Positions 36,759 through 46,290 of a stretch of DNA of 64,000 bases are shown one piece after another. Where the stretch lies: assembly GCA_037833965.1 (NCBI GenBank), contig AP031353.1:622501-686500 (forward strand), written 5' to 3'. The stretch is from Marchantia polymorpha subsp. ruderalis (taxonomy: Eukaryota > Streptophyta > Marchantiopsida > Marchantiales > Marchantiaceae). The position numbers were made by a program, and so were the translations under genes. The notes under the pieces are model-generated. The model was not told the DNA's origin and made no database searches. It saw only the letters and a program-made list of their open reading frames with translations. Numbering within the stretch: position 1 is the first letter of the stretch; each line of letters starts with the position of its first letter.

Positions 36759-39700
36759 TTAAGATGCAACGTCCTCGTTGCACATACGTTCAAACTCCTG
36801 AACTATCAAAGGTGCATTTGCTAAATTTTTAGCTGGTTCCCAAGTTGATTCATACGATGGATAGCCTTTCCATTGAATCAAATACTCTACTTTGGGATAT
36901 TTATGACCTCGAATACGTTTCTTGAGTATCTTTTCTACCTCAAACTCCTCATGATCTGCTATCAAGGTTGGAAGAGGAGGTGGTGCTGGTTGATTGGTGA
37001 ATTGTTTTGGTCGTGGTACATGTTTTCGCAATCGTGACACATGAAATACTGGATGTATTTTCATATGTGACGGAAGTTCCAACTTGTATGACACTTCACC
37101 AACACGCTTCAAAACCAAAAATGGACCAATGTACCTAGGGTTTAACTTTGGTGTTCCTACAAGAGACAAATTCGTTGTAGATAACCAAACATGATCTCCA
37201 ACCTCAAAAATCACTTCTCTACGATGAGCATCGGCATGCTGCTTTTGCCGATTTTGAGCTATCACCAACTTCTCCTTGGCCTGATGTAGTCCTCGGTGAA
37301 TATGCTCCATGAATTCGTTGACTGCTGCAACTTTGGTCGAAAACTCCTCTCCTTTCGGAAGTCTCATCAAACTTGAAGGAGTTATCGGATGAGCTCCATA
37401 CATAAGAAAAAATGGAGACACTTTTGTGGATGCATTAACAGAATTGTTATATGCAAATTCCACAAGTGGCAAAAGGTTGTCCCACTCTTCTTGCTCTTCT
37501 AATGTGAATGCTCGTAGCATATCCTCTATGGTTCTATTTGCCCTCTCAGTTTGTCCATCAGTTTGAGGGTGATAGGCCGTTGACATTGCTAGTTTTGTTT
37601 TGAAAAAACTAAACAAAGTTTTCCAAAATAAACTAGTGAAGTGAGTACCTCTATCCGTGATTAACACTTTGCTTAAGCCATGATTCACAAAAACTGCGTC
37701 TAGATACAATTGAGCTAGTTGTGGAGCTGTTACTGTTTTTGTGGTTGGCCTGATGTGAATCATCTTGCTCAATTTGTCCACAAAAACCACCACTGAATCA
37801 TGTCCTAACGAAGTCCTTGGTAACTCACATACAAGATCCATGGTGACATGTTCCCACCGCTGTTCGGGAATAGGAAGAGGTTGTAATAAACCCGCTGGTT
37901 TTTGATTACTTGCCTTGTTTTGTTGACAAGCAACACAACTTCGAACGTAAGACTCCACATCCTCACGTATTTTGGGCCAAAAGTACACTCGTTGTATACT
38001 CTCCACGGTTTTCTCCACTCCCACATGACCTGCAATGGCTGTATCATGACTTTCTGCCAAAATCATTGTGCGCAAATCGTGATCTTGTGGAATCCATATA
38101 CGCTGATTGTAAAACGCCAAACCTCGAGATTTCTCTGCCTTTCCAGTTTGTAGTGCTCGAGTGATCTCTTCATCCTCCTTTGTGGCTTGTGACATCTTGC
38201 TCCACCAATCCGCCTGAATTTTCACTTCTGCAACATGATTCAAACAAGGCATGCGTGTGAGAGCATCTGCAAGTTGCTTCTTTCCCTCCACGTACACAAT
38301 CTTCATGTTGAAGCGTTGACGCCACTCTGCCCATCGAATTTGTCGTTTGGACAGATCCTTCTGAGTTTCCAAATAAACCAAGGGTTTATGATCAGTCTCC
38401 ACCACAAACTCCTTATCACCCAGATAATGCTTCCAATGTTTGGTTGCCAACACGATAGCTAACTCCTCCCGTTCTGTCGTGTGATAATTTTGTTCCGCCG
38501 CCACCAACTTTCGAGAATAGAAAGCAACTGGATGCCATCCATCCTCCCATTCTTGTTGAAGTATGCCACCTACTGTTGTACCTGATGCGTCAGTGGCCAA
38601 CTTGATAGAACGGTTAGGATCATACCACTTGAGAATAGGTGCGTGTAACAAAGCATCTTTCAATGCTTGAAAAGCTAACTCTTGAGCTGTTCCCCATCTC
38701 CACTTCTGACCTTTCCCTAACATGGAAGTCAAGGCCTGAGCTAGTCGAGCAAAACCTTTCACAAATCTACGATAGAATCCAGTGAGCCCTAGAAAACTCT
38801 TCAATTGAGTTTGATCCTCAGGTGCTATCCATTTCTGAATGGCCTCTATCTTCTCACTCATCACTTGGATTCCTGTAGCTGTAACTCTATGACCCAAGTA
38901 ATCTACTTCTGACTTGCCAAATTCACATTTTGAAGCTTTGGCATACAATTGATTGTCTCTTAAAACTTGAAGTACCTCTCGTAAATGACTTCTATGATCA
39001 CTCAAAGTTTTGCTATACACCAATATATCATCTAGAAAAACAATGACAGATTTATCTAGATAAGGGCGAAAGATATCGTTCATCAATCCCATGAATGTAG
39101 CTGGTGCATTAGTGAGACCAAAAGGCATCACCAGATACTCAAAGTGTCCATACCTAGTACGAAAAGCTGTCTTGTGAACATCTTCATCTGCAATTCGAAT
39201 TTGATTGTAGCCGCTTCTCAAATCTAGCTTGGTGAAGTACTTCGCTCCTTGAAGTTGATCAAACAAATCATCCATACGAGGTAATGGATATTTGTTTTTC
39301 ACCGTTTGCTGATTCAACCCGCGATAATCGATACATAGTCTCATGGATCCATCCTTCTTCTTCACAAAGAGTACTGGAGCTCCATAAGGTGAAACACTTG
39401 GCTGAATGAATCCCTTGCTCAACATCTCCTCCACTTGAGCTTTGCATTCTTCCAATTCGTTTGGAGCCAAACGATATGGAGCTTTGCAAGTTGGTGTACT
39501 TCCAGGTATCACCTCAATCTTGTGATCAACTCGCCTCTTTGGTGGTAATCCTGCAGGTAGATCATCTGGAAAAACATCTTTATACTCCATAAAAATGTCG
39601 TTCAAGGACTCCGGGATGTAAGGTTTGTCCGTGGACCCAATATCTCTTATAAGTCCAAGGAAACATACATCATCTCTAGAAATGGATGCTGTACCCATCA

Positions 39701-40204
39701 CAAAGAGGGGTAAATTCCTATTCTGAGATCTAATTCTATCTCCATAGATCTTCCATCCGCTACTTGTAATCACTTTTCTTCTCCAATCTACCTTCGGATT
39801 ATATTGTTCCATCCATGGCATTCCAAGGATGACATCATACCGAGCTAAACGAATTACTCTCCATTCAATGCTCTCCTTGTATCTACCTATGGATAATTCT
39901 ACACTCCGTGGTAGTGTTTCTATCACTTCAGTTTGCCCGTTTGGCAATTCAACTTCTTCACTCACGTCCTTCATCAACATCAAACCTAACTTCATAGCAA
40001 CACTCCTTGATAGAAAATTCTCAGTTGCTCCAGGATCAATTAAAACTCTCACCTTGTGTCCTTCCATGAAACCATCAGTGACAATGAGTTGAGCTTGCTT
40101 CTTACTCCTTCCATGAGCTCCCAACCATTGCTTTCTTCCAACCTCGCCTTTTCTTCGCTTTGTAGAACCAGTAAGGCCGCGAGGCAAGATTACTGGTGAT
40201 CTTC
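36759..40204 (-). CDS. pol: Pol polyprotein of element C (PR-RT-RH-INT-chromodomain)
   Basis: About 1,140 residues in the -1 frame relative to gag. The frame has no ATG at its start and is open from the slippery site at 40211-40205, so it is expected as Gag-Pol. Visible in order: retropepsin ([11 protein letters not shown]), RT ([33 protein letters not shown]), RNase H ([24 protein letters not shown]), integrase zinc domain ([25 protein letters not shown]), catalytic core ([31 protein letters not shown]), the GPF/Y-type module ([22 protein letters not shown]) and a C-terminal chromodomain ([28 protein letters not shown]). The chromodomain marks it as a chromovirus-type element that targets histone-marked chromatin. 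No stop or shift is seen. Confidence 0.96.
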
Positions 40205-40211
40205 GTTTCCC
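40142..40211 (-). promoter_or_regulatory. -1 ribosomal frameshift signal between gag and pol (element C)
   Basis: The slippery heptamer GGGAAAC lies at 40211-40205, phased G-GGA-AAC in the gag frame and 12 nt before the gag stop. After a 7-nt spacer comes a perfect 8-bp stem, ACCAGTAA (40197-40190) with TTACTGGT (40174-40167), with a 15-nt loop. Loop bases CCTCGC (40184-40179) can pair with GCGAGG (40147-40142) to form a pseudoknot. The gag stop is inside the first stem arm. Confidence 0.85.
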
Positions 40212-41353
40212 GAAACTGCTTCCTCCACCTCTTCATACTCTATCCCCTCCATATTGTTGAACGGTCGTCGCTGCATGGGCCGTCCTCCTTGTTGTGTCGG
40301 CCGAACTCGACAAAACTTGGCTATGTGACCCATTCGTCCACATGCATAGCATTGGCGATTGTCACGAACTCCAGCTCCTCCTCGAACCATTCCATTATTT
40401 GCATAACCTTCTTGCAAATTTGGAACTCCTGGTCGCCTAATCTCACCTCCAAATCTTGGTGGTGGTCCTCTTGTTGGTGCAAAACCTTCTCTACGTCGAA
40501 GGTTTCCCAACTTCATCGGTGTTGGACCAGATGGATCTCTAAAATTGCTCACTGGCTCACCGTGTGTGACACCAAAAGCACCTGAAATTCGTTGAGCAAT
40601 TGCGATTGCTTCATTCACAGTAGATGGATTGCTTACCATCACCTCCTTTCGAATTCGATCTTTCAAGCCTCGTTTGAACACGTCCAAGGCTTCAGCTCCA
40701 CTCATATCCATGATAGATACTTGAAGATCACGAAATTCTTCAATGTACTCATGAATACCTCCTTTCTGCTTCAGATCCCACAACTTCATTCTTGCAGTTT
40801 GAAGAGAATCCACCGCTTGAAAATTTTGCAGAAGTCCTTCCTGCATTCCACTCCACGAAATGGTAGCACCTCGTTCTGAAAGCATTCTCTCCCATGTTGT
40901 GTACCATGTGAGAGCCTTATCCGTAAGATAAGATCTCATGAACATTCCTGCAATATAATCAGAAACATGAAAATGGGATAAATGAATATTCATCCTCATA
41001 ATCCATCCCTCTAACACTCCCATTGCTCTACTCCCTTTGTAAGCTTCCACCTTACAGGATTTTCCCATTCGAAGCAAAAGATTTGCTTGATCTTCAATCT
41101 CTTGAAGACGTCTCCTATTTGCCTCTGCTGCATCAATAGGAGTTGGTTCTGGCTGAACTTGGGAAGCTTGAACTTGAGGTTCAACTTCCATCTCTCCAAC
41201 TCTCTCTCTATCTACTTTCTCACTCTCTAATGCAAAGATTTTATCTTCCATGGCTTGCTGCTTGGTATGCCCATCTACTATCGCTTTTCTCAACTCCTTC
41301 ATCTCCGCCATGATTGCATTGAGAACCTCACCCATATCAATTGATGTTCCCAT
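40190..41353 (-). CDS. gag: Gag of element C
   Basis: 387 residues from the ATG at 41353. A coiled-coil-like N-terminus is followed by the retrotransposon capsid fold ([50 protein letters not shown]) and a C-terminal zinc knuckle [14 protein letters not shown] (C-x2-C-x4-H-x4-C) that binds RNA. It forms the particle. It starts 17 nt after the stop of the second small ORF. The frame is intact. Confidence 0.95.
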   Translation of the reverse strand: MGTSIDMGEVLNAIMAEMKELRKAIVDGHTKQQAMEDKIFALESEKVDRERVGEMEVEPQVQASQVQPEPTPIDAAEANRRRLQEIEDQANLLLRMGKSCKVEAYKGSRAMGVLEGWIMRMNIHLSHFHVSDYIAGMFMRSYLTDKALTWYTTWERMLSERGATISWSGMQEGLLQNFQAVDSLQTARMKLWDLKQKGGIHEYIEEFRDLQVSIMDMSGAEALDVFKRGLKDRIRKEVMVSNPSTVNEAIAIAQRISGAFGVTHGEPVSNFRDPSGPTPMKLGNLRRREGFAPTRGPPPRFGGEIRRPGVPNLQEGYANNGMVRGGAGVRDNRQCYACGRMGHIAKFCRVRPTQQGGRPMQRRPFNNMEGIEYEEVEEAVSGNEDHQ

Positions 41354-41370
41354 GCTTTTTCACACTCCCT

Positions 41371-41577
41371 CTAATACAAAGTGAGTATAATCATTATGTG
41401 ACCTCTCAACAAAGGAGTCACAAAAGGTGCAGGTGACTCTATCACAGCTCTATAGTACTCCTCTCCATAATTCCTCACAAGAAAATCTCTCCATATCCTC
41501 TTCTGTCTATATACTGTTCTAATCTCTACATAAGTGCTGAATCGAACCAGGACAGGTGGTTCGCGGTTCAAATCCAT
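41371..41577 (-). CDS. Small leader ORF 2 of element C, paralogue of ORF 1
   Basis: 68 residues from the ATG at 41577 (MDLNREPP); the frame is open further up to an ATG at 41625. Its core (IWRDFLVRNYGEEYY, then AVIESPAP) aligns without gaps to ORF 1. I know no family for it. It lies between the PBS and gag in sense, so it could be translated from the genomic RNA before gag or by leaky scanning. Function unknown. Confidence 0.55.
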   Translation of the reverse strand: MDLNREPPVLVRFSTYVEIRTVYRQKRIWRDFLVRNYGEEYYRAVIESPAPFVTPLLRGHIMIILTLY

Positions 41578-41584
41578 GAAACAA

Positions 41585-41803
41585 TTAGTATAGAATGTAT
41601 ATAGTACAATCCCAAGTCTCTCCATAAGTAACTATTGGAAGAATCAGTGGCACTCTTGACTCCATCACTCTAGTCATAAAATCTGCACCCCAACAAGCCA
41701 CAAGGTACATCCGAAAATGATGTTTCTCCATGCAACGAAGGTGAATATCGAATAGGTTAGGAATTGGCCAGTGCGGTACTGGATTCCTGTCAATCCCGTC
41801 CAT
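41585..41803 (-). CDS. Small leader ORF 1 of element C
   Basis: 72 residues from the ATG at 41803 (MDGIDRNP), ending 7 nt before the aligned ATG of ORF 2. The core HFRMYLVACWGADFM then RVMESRVP matches ORF 2 at about 10 of 33 aligned positions, including the Gly, the Glu-Ser and both Pro. The aligned starts and tandem layout suggest an old duplication kept under coding constraint. Confidence 0.55.
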   Translation of the reverse strand: MDGIDRNPVPHWPIPNLFDIHLRCMEKHHFRMYLVACWGADFMTRVMESRVPLILPIVTYGETWDCTIYILY

Positions 41804-41954
41804 ATCTGCAAAAACACAATGTCCCCCTTCCACCTCTCTCTACATGCAGATGAATGACCTCTGCCAACCTCTATACACTCTCAAGACTACACTCCATCAT
41901 CACTCACTTGCTATTCCATGAGGGGTAATCCACACTCAAGGAAAGAGCAAGGTC

Positions 41955-41966
41955 GCTCTGATACCA
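41955..41966 (-). promoter_or_regulatory. Primer-binding site of element C
   Basis: Sense TGGTATCAGAGC, one base after the 5' LTR. This is the standard plant site complementary to the 3' end of initiator Met tRNA. Confidence 0.96.
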
Positions 41967-41967
41967 T

Positions 41968-42387
41968 TGTAACACTAGGGTTTAGAGAGAATTTCACTCG
42001 AAGATAGAAACGTAAACTCTGAAGATGAGAGATACCAACAATGGTTCTCCTCTCCCTTATATAGCTCTCACCAACAAGTACAAGGTGATAAGATCTAATC
42101 CCCACCATCCATACCACTCCTAGTGGATGGATGACGTGGCGGATAACCCTAACAAGCACACGGATCGCTGACGTGGCGCACCCAACTAACACACTAACTA
42201 ACACACTCAATCCTTACCTACAAGCACACGGATTGCTGACGTGGCACTGTCAACTAACACATCCACTCTGTACCTACCAAGTGCGCGGATCGCTGACGTG
42301 GCAGCTATGACTAGTGCACACTAAAGTATCTACATCAATATTCAGAGTAACCTCTACTTTAGTTCTAACTAACTAAAGATGGTTACA
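41968..42387 (-). repeat. 5' LTR of element C
   Basis: 420 bp, identical by eye to 36326-36745. In sense it drives transcription of the element. Confidence 0.97.
42055..42302 (-). promoter_or_regulatory. LTR promoter of element C: TATA box and four ACGT boxes
   Basis: TATA box, sense CTATATAAGGG, at 42066-42055. Upstream in sense lie four exact copies of GCCACGTCA (plus-strand TGACGTGGC at 42132, 42169, 42237 and 42294), three of them inside longer repeats (CACGGAT-GCTGACGTGGC). These are G/C-hybrid ACGT cores of the type bound by plant bZIP factors. The same set is in the 3' LTR at 36490, 36527, 36595 and 36652. Confidence 0.7.
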
Positions 42388-42392
42388 GCTAC

Positions 42393-43783
42393 ATCCTGCA
42401 AAGAAGGGTTCTTCATACCCTCCTTCGTAGCCACCTCCATATGAGAATCCTCTCCAACTGCATAGGCTGCAACTTTGGCAGGTCCTTTCATCACGTCCCA
42501 TAAACTCCAAGAATGACGAATATCTCGTCTGTCGCCCCCAGCCATTGTCTCTACCGTCTCGGTATGCAATGAGCTAACAAGTGGTGTACTAACCACCAAA
42601 TCAACGTGCAAACGGCGTTACTCCGCCAAACCCAAGCTCACAATCCACGTCAAGCAGTTCAAGTCCATAGCTTGACCCAAAACCTGACGACGCGAAGCCT
42701 TTGAAACTGTAGCAGCTGCGGTGACACCAGTCATAAATCCCATCGCACGCTCTCTCTCATCAGCGTTGGGCTCCATCAACTGATGTACTGTACTGTCCCA
42801 CAGTAGTCCAGGTCCACCATCACGATATGCATGTGATGCCGGATAACTGACAAATGTAGGTAAAGCCATCCGAGGCTGACCTACGCGGTTCACCTTTGCC
42901 ATAGGTGACCTGTCAGCAACTCTCACTACCTGAGAGTGTCGGAAAACATCCAAGATACTGTCAACAATGAGTGTAGGATCACGCTGCACAGAATCATAGG
43001 CATGACGCAATATCTCACATGGCAAAAGATTGGTCCACCATAAACGTGCACGATGAGCACGTGATACAACCCTCGCAGCATCCAACAGTACTGCTGATCC
43101 AATCCATGCTTGGACCTGATGGACACTCGCCATCAATTGGGCCCGAGTGTCACCCAACAATGGTACGTTCTCTGATTTGTATGCTGGAGAACGTGTCTGC
43201 TGCATTTGGAGATGACATAACACTCGCATCATCTCCCAACACATCCAAGATCTGGGAGCATGCAACCTTGTCCCATGTCCAACGCGTTAGTGTCCCTGAC
43301 ATGGCCAGCCCGCAATCACCGTATCAATATTGCCAACGCGGACAAGGTCTGGCGCCCCCAACAACAAAATGTCTGAAGGCAACGCCTCGGGAATCCTCGG
43401 ACAGTTGATCGCAGCAATAACGAAGGAAAACGCCGCATCAACTGTGCAACATGTCGTGAGGGGACTCGACGTGCAGTCTAGTCCTTCTCCACATACAAGT
43501 ATCTCCGTACGATAATACCTGACTGCAACAGCGCAGCCAAACCTGTGCTGATCCCACCAAAAAGATCAAGCAAACAAACGCCCTCTGAAGAATACTCCCA
43601 TTCAATAGATGTAGTAACCAATGGAGACCATGCGCTAGAACCACCAACTAGCCGATCAGCTGAAGCCCTCTCTGGCTCTGCTGGTAAAGAGGCTTCACTC
43701 CAAGCCTTTTTCACCAACCTATCAGCCTCCAACTGTAGTGCCTGGCACGAACTCCACAGTGGAACATCTAAGGGTGAAGTCAC
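42393..43783 (-). pseudogene. C5-cytosine DNA methyltransferase domain (DNMT3-like) of element A
   Basis: Lies in sense between retropepsin and RT. Motif I is CLLDLFGGISTGLAALL, followed by VRRYLYVEKD and then a TAG at 43480-43478. The same frame continues with TARRV and RHVAQLMRRFPSLLL. One frameshift later the sequence reads DTVIAGWPCQGH, with the catalytic Pro-Cys pair (codons 43304-43299). After a further shift come MMRVLCHLQ, SENVPLLGD (motif VI Glu-Asn-Val, 43172-43164), VLLDAARVVSRAHRARLWW (like the DNMT3 AHRARYFW block) and a C-terminal target-recognition/motif X part (ERAMGFMTG, SKASRRQVLGQAM) to the stop at 42618. Such enzymes methylate cytosine at C5 in DNA. All key motifs are visible, but one stop and at least two shifts inactivate this copy. 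The 42611-42393 stretch links to RT. Confidence 0.85.
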
Positions 43784-44363
43784 CGCCGCTGTGTACTCAC
43801 AACCTCCTCCACATCCTCGTAGAGTGAGGTATCGTCGGCAGACATGTTCCCCTCCAACAAGCCATTGGGCCAGGTAAGCACTCCGCTAAAACCCGCAACA
43901 GATGCCAAGACCGCTGATGAAGATCCAAGAGATCGATCTCGAGAAATAAATCTCACTAGCAGCTCGCTCAGACGTCCATCTCCGGACTGCCAACTAGGAC
44001 GATATGCGGTAGTCTCCGTCCAATAGTCCATCCGAAAGCCCATCGGGTATAACACAACTCCACCAACAAGCACATCATATGACTCTGCTGATGTAACCAC
44101 AGCACGAACTCCAAACTGCGAGCTATCATGAAGGTGATCATGCCTCAATTGCACCGCTATGCTCTCCCTGGTCATAAAGTAAGACTTATCGCTGGCGCCA
44201 CCAAGGGATGTCTGGACTCTGACCTCTGAATACCCAAACTAATGCATGCAGCCTTGCCCAACATCAAGGGCTGTGCACCAGAATTCAACAAAACTCTGGC
44301 TGGGACATACACATGTCCATTAGAACTCACTAACCGAAATAGACCACTTCGGTTGTCCACCAT
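43780..44363 (-). pseudogene. Retropepsin-like protease of element A
   Basis: The minus strand reads a flap-side start (GLFRLVSSNGHVYVPA) and the active-site loop VLLNSGAQPLML, where Asn stands in place of the catalytic Asp. A frameshift near 44175 leads to the second half, including SYDVLVGGVVLYPMGF. It would cleave the polyprotein. The Asp-to-Asn change and the shift inactivate it. It directly precedes the methyltransferase block. Confidence 0.75.
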
Positions 44364-44391
44364 ACATACACCATGAACAATACTCTCGCGA

Positions 44392-46290
44392 TCAATGGCG
44401 AGCTTGTAAGGACTCCATCCTTGCCGCTACGGCCTGCCAAGTCGTCTCCTCGAACAATGTAGACGTTGAGGATGGGTCCTCAATCGTATCCTCACGTATC
44501 TCGGCACTCGTAGCAGCGACTCTCCCACGCTCACACGACGTGGCTGCTACCCGAAATACTCGAGCCAAATCAATACCAGAGTCTATCAACTCCGTGGCTG
44601 AAAACAATGGAGATTGCAAGACTGAAGTGGCCATCCGCATCACTGCACTAGATGGCACGTCTGCGTCCACAACAGATGATGTAAGAACCTCAGTTCTCAC
44701 TCTAGTGTCACTAGGCGATGCAGGTCTCATAGATGAACTACTACCCACCTCTGACAACAAAAAGGACTGGAGAAGTCTAGAATGACGTCCACCCTCACCC
44801 CTCTGAGGGTCCAACTCCACAATTGCACCACGTGGCTCTAAAGTGCGAGCACCACCTCTCGTCACTGCAACTGATGCCTCAACCTGTGCTGCACTGGCCA
44901 AATAGGAGAAATCCTCTCCCTCGTAAGATGTGGAAGTGCTCGCCCCCAGACCATCCATAGCAGCAAGCCTCTGCTCCAACTGCTCAATCCGAGCAGCCAT
45001 AGCACTCTCTGTGGCGGAAGTAGCACTCGTTGCGGTACCTCTACCACCTCTACCGCCTCTACCACCTCGGCCTCGTGGAGCATCACCTCCACGACCTCTA
45101 CCTCCAGATCTCAACTCAGGATGAAGGTCAAAGCAACGCTCTCGAGAGTGACTCGGTCGATGACAATGATCACAGGTCACCTGTGCCGGCTGTGGCCTAG
45201 CATGTGGAGTTTGTCTCTCTTGCTCTTGGGGACAATCCTTCCTCATATGACTACTTCCGCATGTCCAACATGATGATCCCTGTGGCTGGCCCAAAAATGA
45301 AGGCAGTGGTGGCCGCGCACTAGGCTCTCTGTGACCTGAAGGATGTCGTGTATGACCTCCATGACTCCCACTACCACCACCCGTGGGGCGAGACTGTGCT
45401 GTGTTATGTGGGATACGCGAAGTAGTGGTCGTGTCTCTTGCAAATGTAGACGTCACCACCCTCTCCTCCACCATGTTAAGCTCAATCTTCTCATAAAGAG
45501 CAAACACATGGGCTAATGTGGGTGATGAGTCGCTCATGAGAGTAGCATCACGCACTCTCCTCCGCAACTCTCTGTCCAGAATCCGATACCAGTACTGGAC
45601 AGCCTGTGCCTCAGTTACACCGTGAGTAATCAAAATTAGCCGTCGCATACGAGTGTATGCCTCACGAAGACTCTCACCAGTCTTCTGCTCAAACTCCTGG
45701 AAGCTCCTCAACTTCTCCGTTTTCACCCCCTGATAATTCTTCCTCGATCTCTAGAAGAACTCAGGAATGGGGCTAAACGAAGGTACGCCACTAGCATCTC
45801 CCCTCGTGCTGCCACCGGCAATGCTAACAGTACCGCTGCTGGTACTAGTACCAGTTGCGCCAACTGCTACACTGGTACCCTCGCTGATGCTACTACTCGC
45901 ACCTCCACTGATGCCGATACTCGCACCTCCACTGGTACCCACCCCACCTTGGGTAATGGATAAGTAGTTCGGAGACCAATGGCGCCTCCATGCATCAATC
46001 TCCGCAGCATAATCTCTCCCAAACTCATGACGTCCATGGGAGGCCCCTCCAAATGCTGGAATAACCCCTTCCACGCAAAGAAGGGTGTAAACAACGTGGG
46101 GTTACGCAGAAACTGCATATCACACCACGTGTCGAACTCCTGAATTAAAATCATCGAGCTCGATGGTGCCCACTGCACGAGAGTAACGTCGAGGGTCCTT
46201 CACGGCCCCGTACATTCCGTCCATGTCCCAAATCAATGGGGTTGGAACACTAGACGATATCACCACCAAAGACTCTATGTCTGCAACACT
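44392..46290 (-). pseudogene. gag: Gag of element A
   Basis: Main open part 45726-44392 (444 codons). It has a capsid block (LRSFQEFEQKTGESLREAY, AVQYWYRIL), two zinc knuckles (CWTCGSSHMRKDC with spacing 2-3-4, and CDHCHRPSHSRERC with spacing 2-4-4), an RGG-rich stretch and a Ser-rich C-terminus. An in-frame TAG at 45753-45751 splits it from the N-terminal part (46074 down), which holds a Gly/Ser/Thr-rich run. A frameshift near 46030 leads to an upstream block with FLRNPTLFTPFFAWKGLFQHL. The gag of copy D matches the capsid part. Confidence 0.8.

Larger units (their letters stand above)
36326..42387 (-). mobile_element. Element C: complete chromodomain Ty3/gypsy retrotransposon
   Basis: 6062 bp, sense strand minus, flanked by the perfect duplication GCTAC (36321-36325 and 42388-42392). 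The two 420-bp LTRs look identical by eye. Internal order in sense: PBS, two small ORFs, gag, -1 frameshift site, pol (protease, RT, RNase H, integrase, chromodomain), PPT. All frames are open. This is a very recent insertion and may still be able to move. It sits in element A just after the methyltransferase. Confidence 0.97.

Noticed and set aside
41541..41580. GGTTCAAATCC, resembling a tRNA T-arm
   Set aside because: No acceptor or anticodon arms pair at the right distances; it lies in the element C leader coding region.
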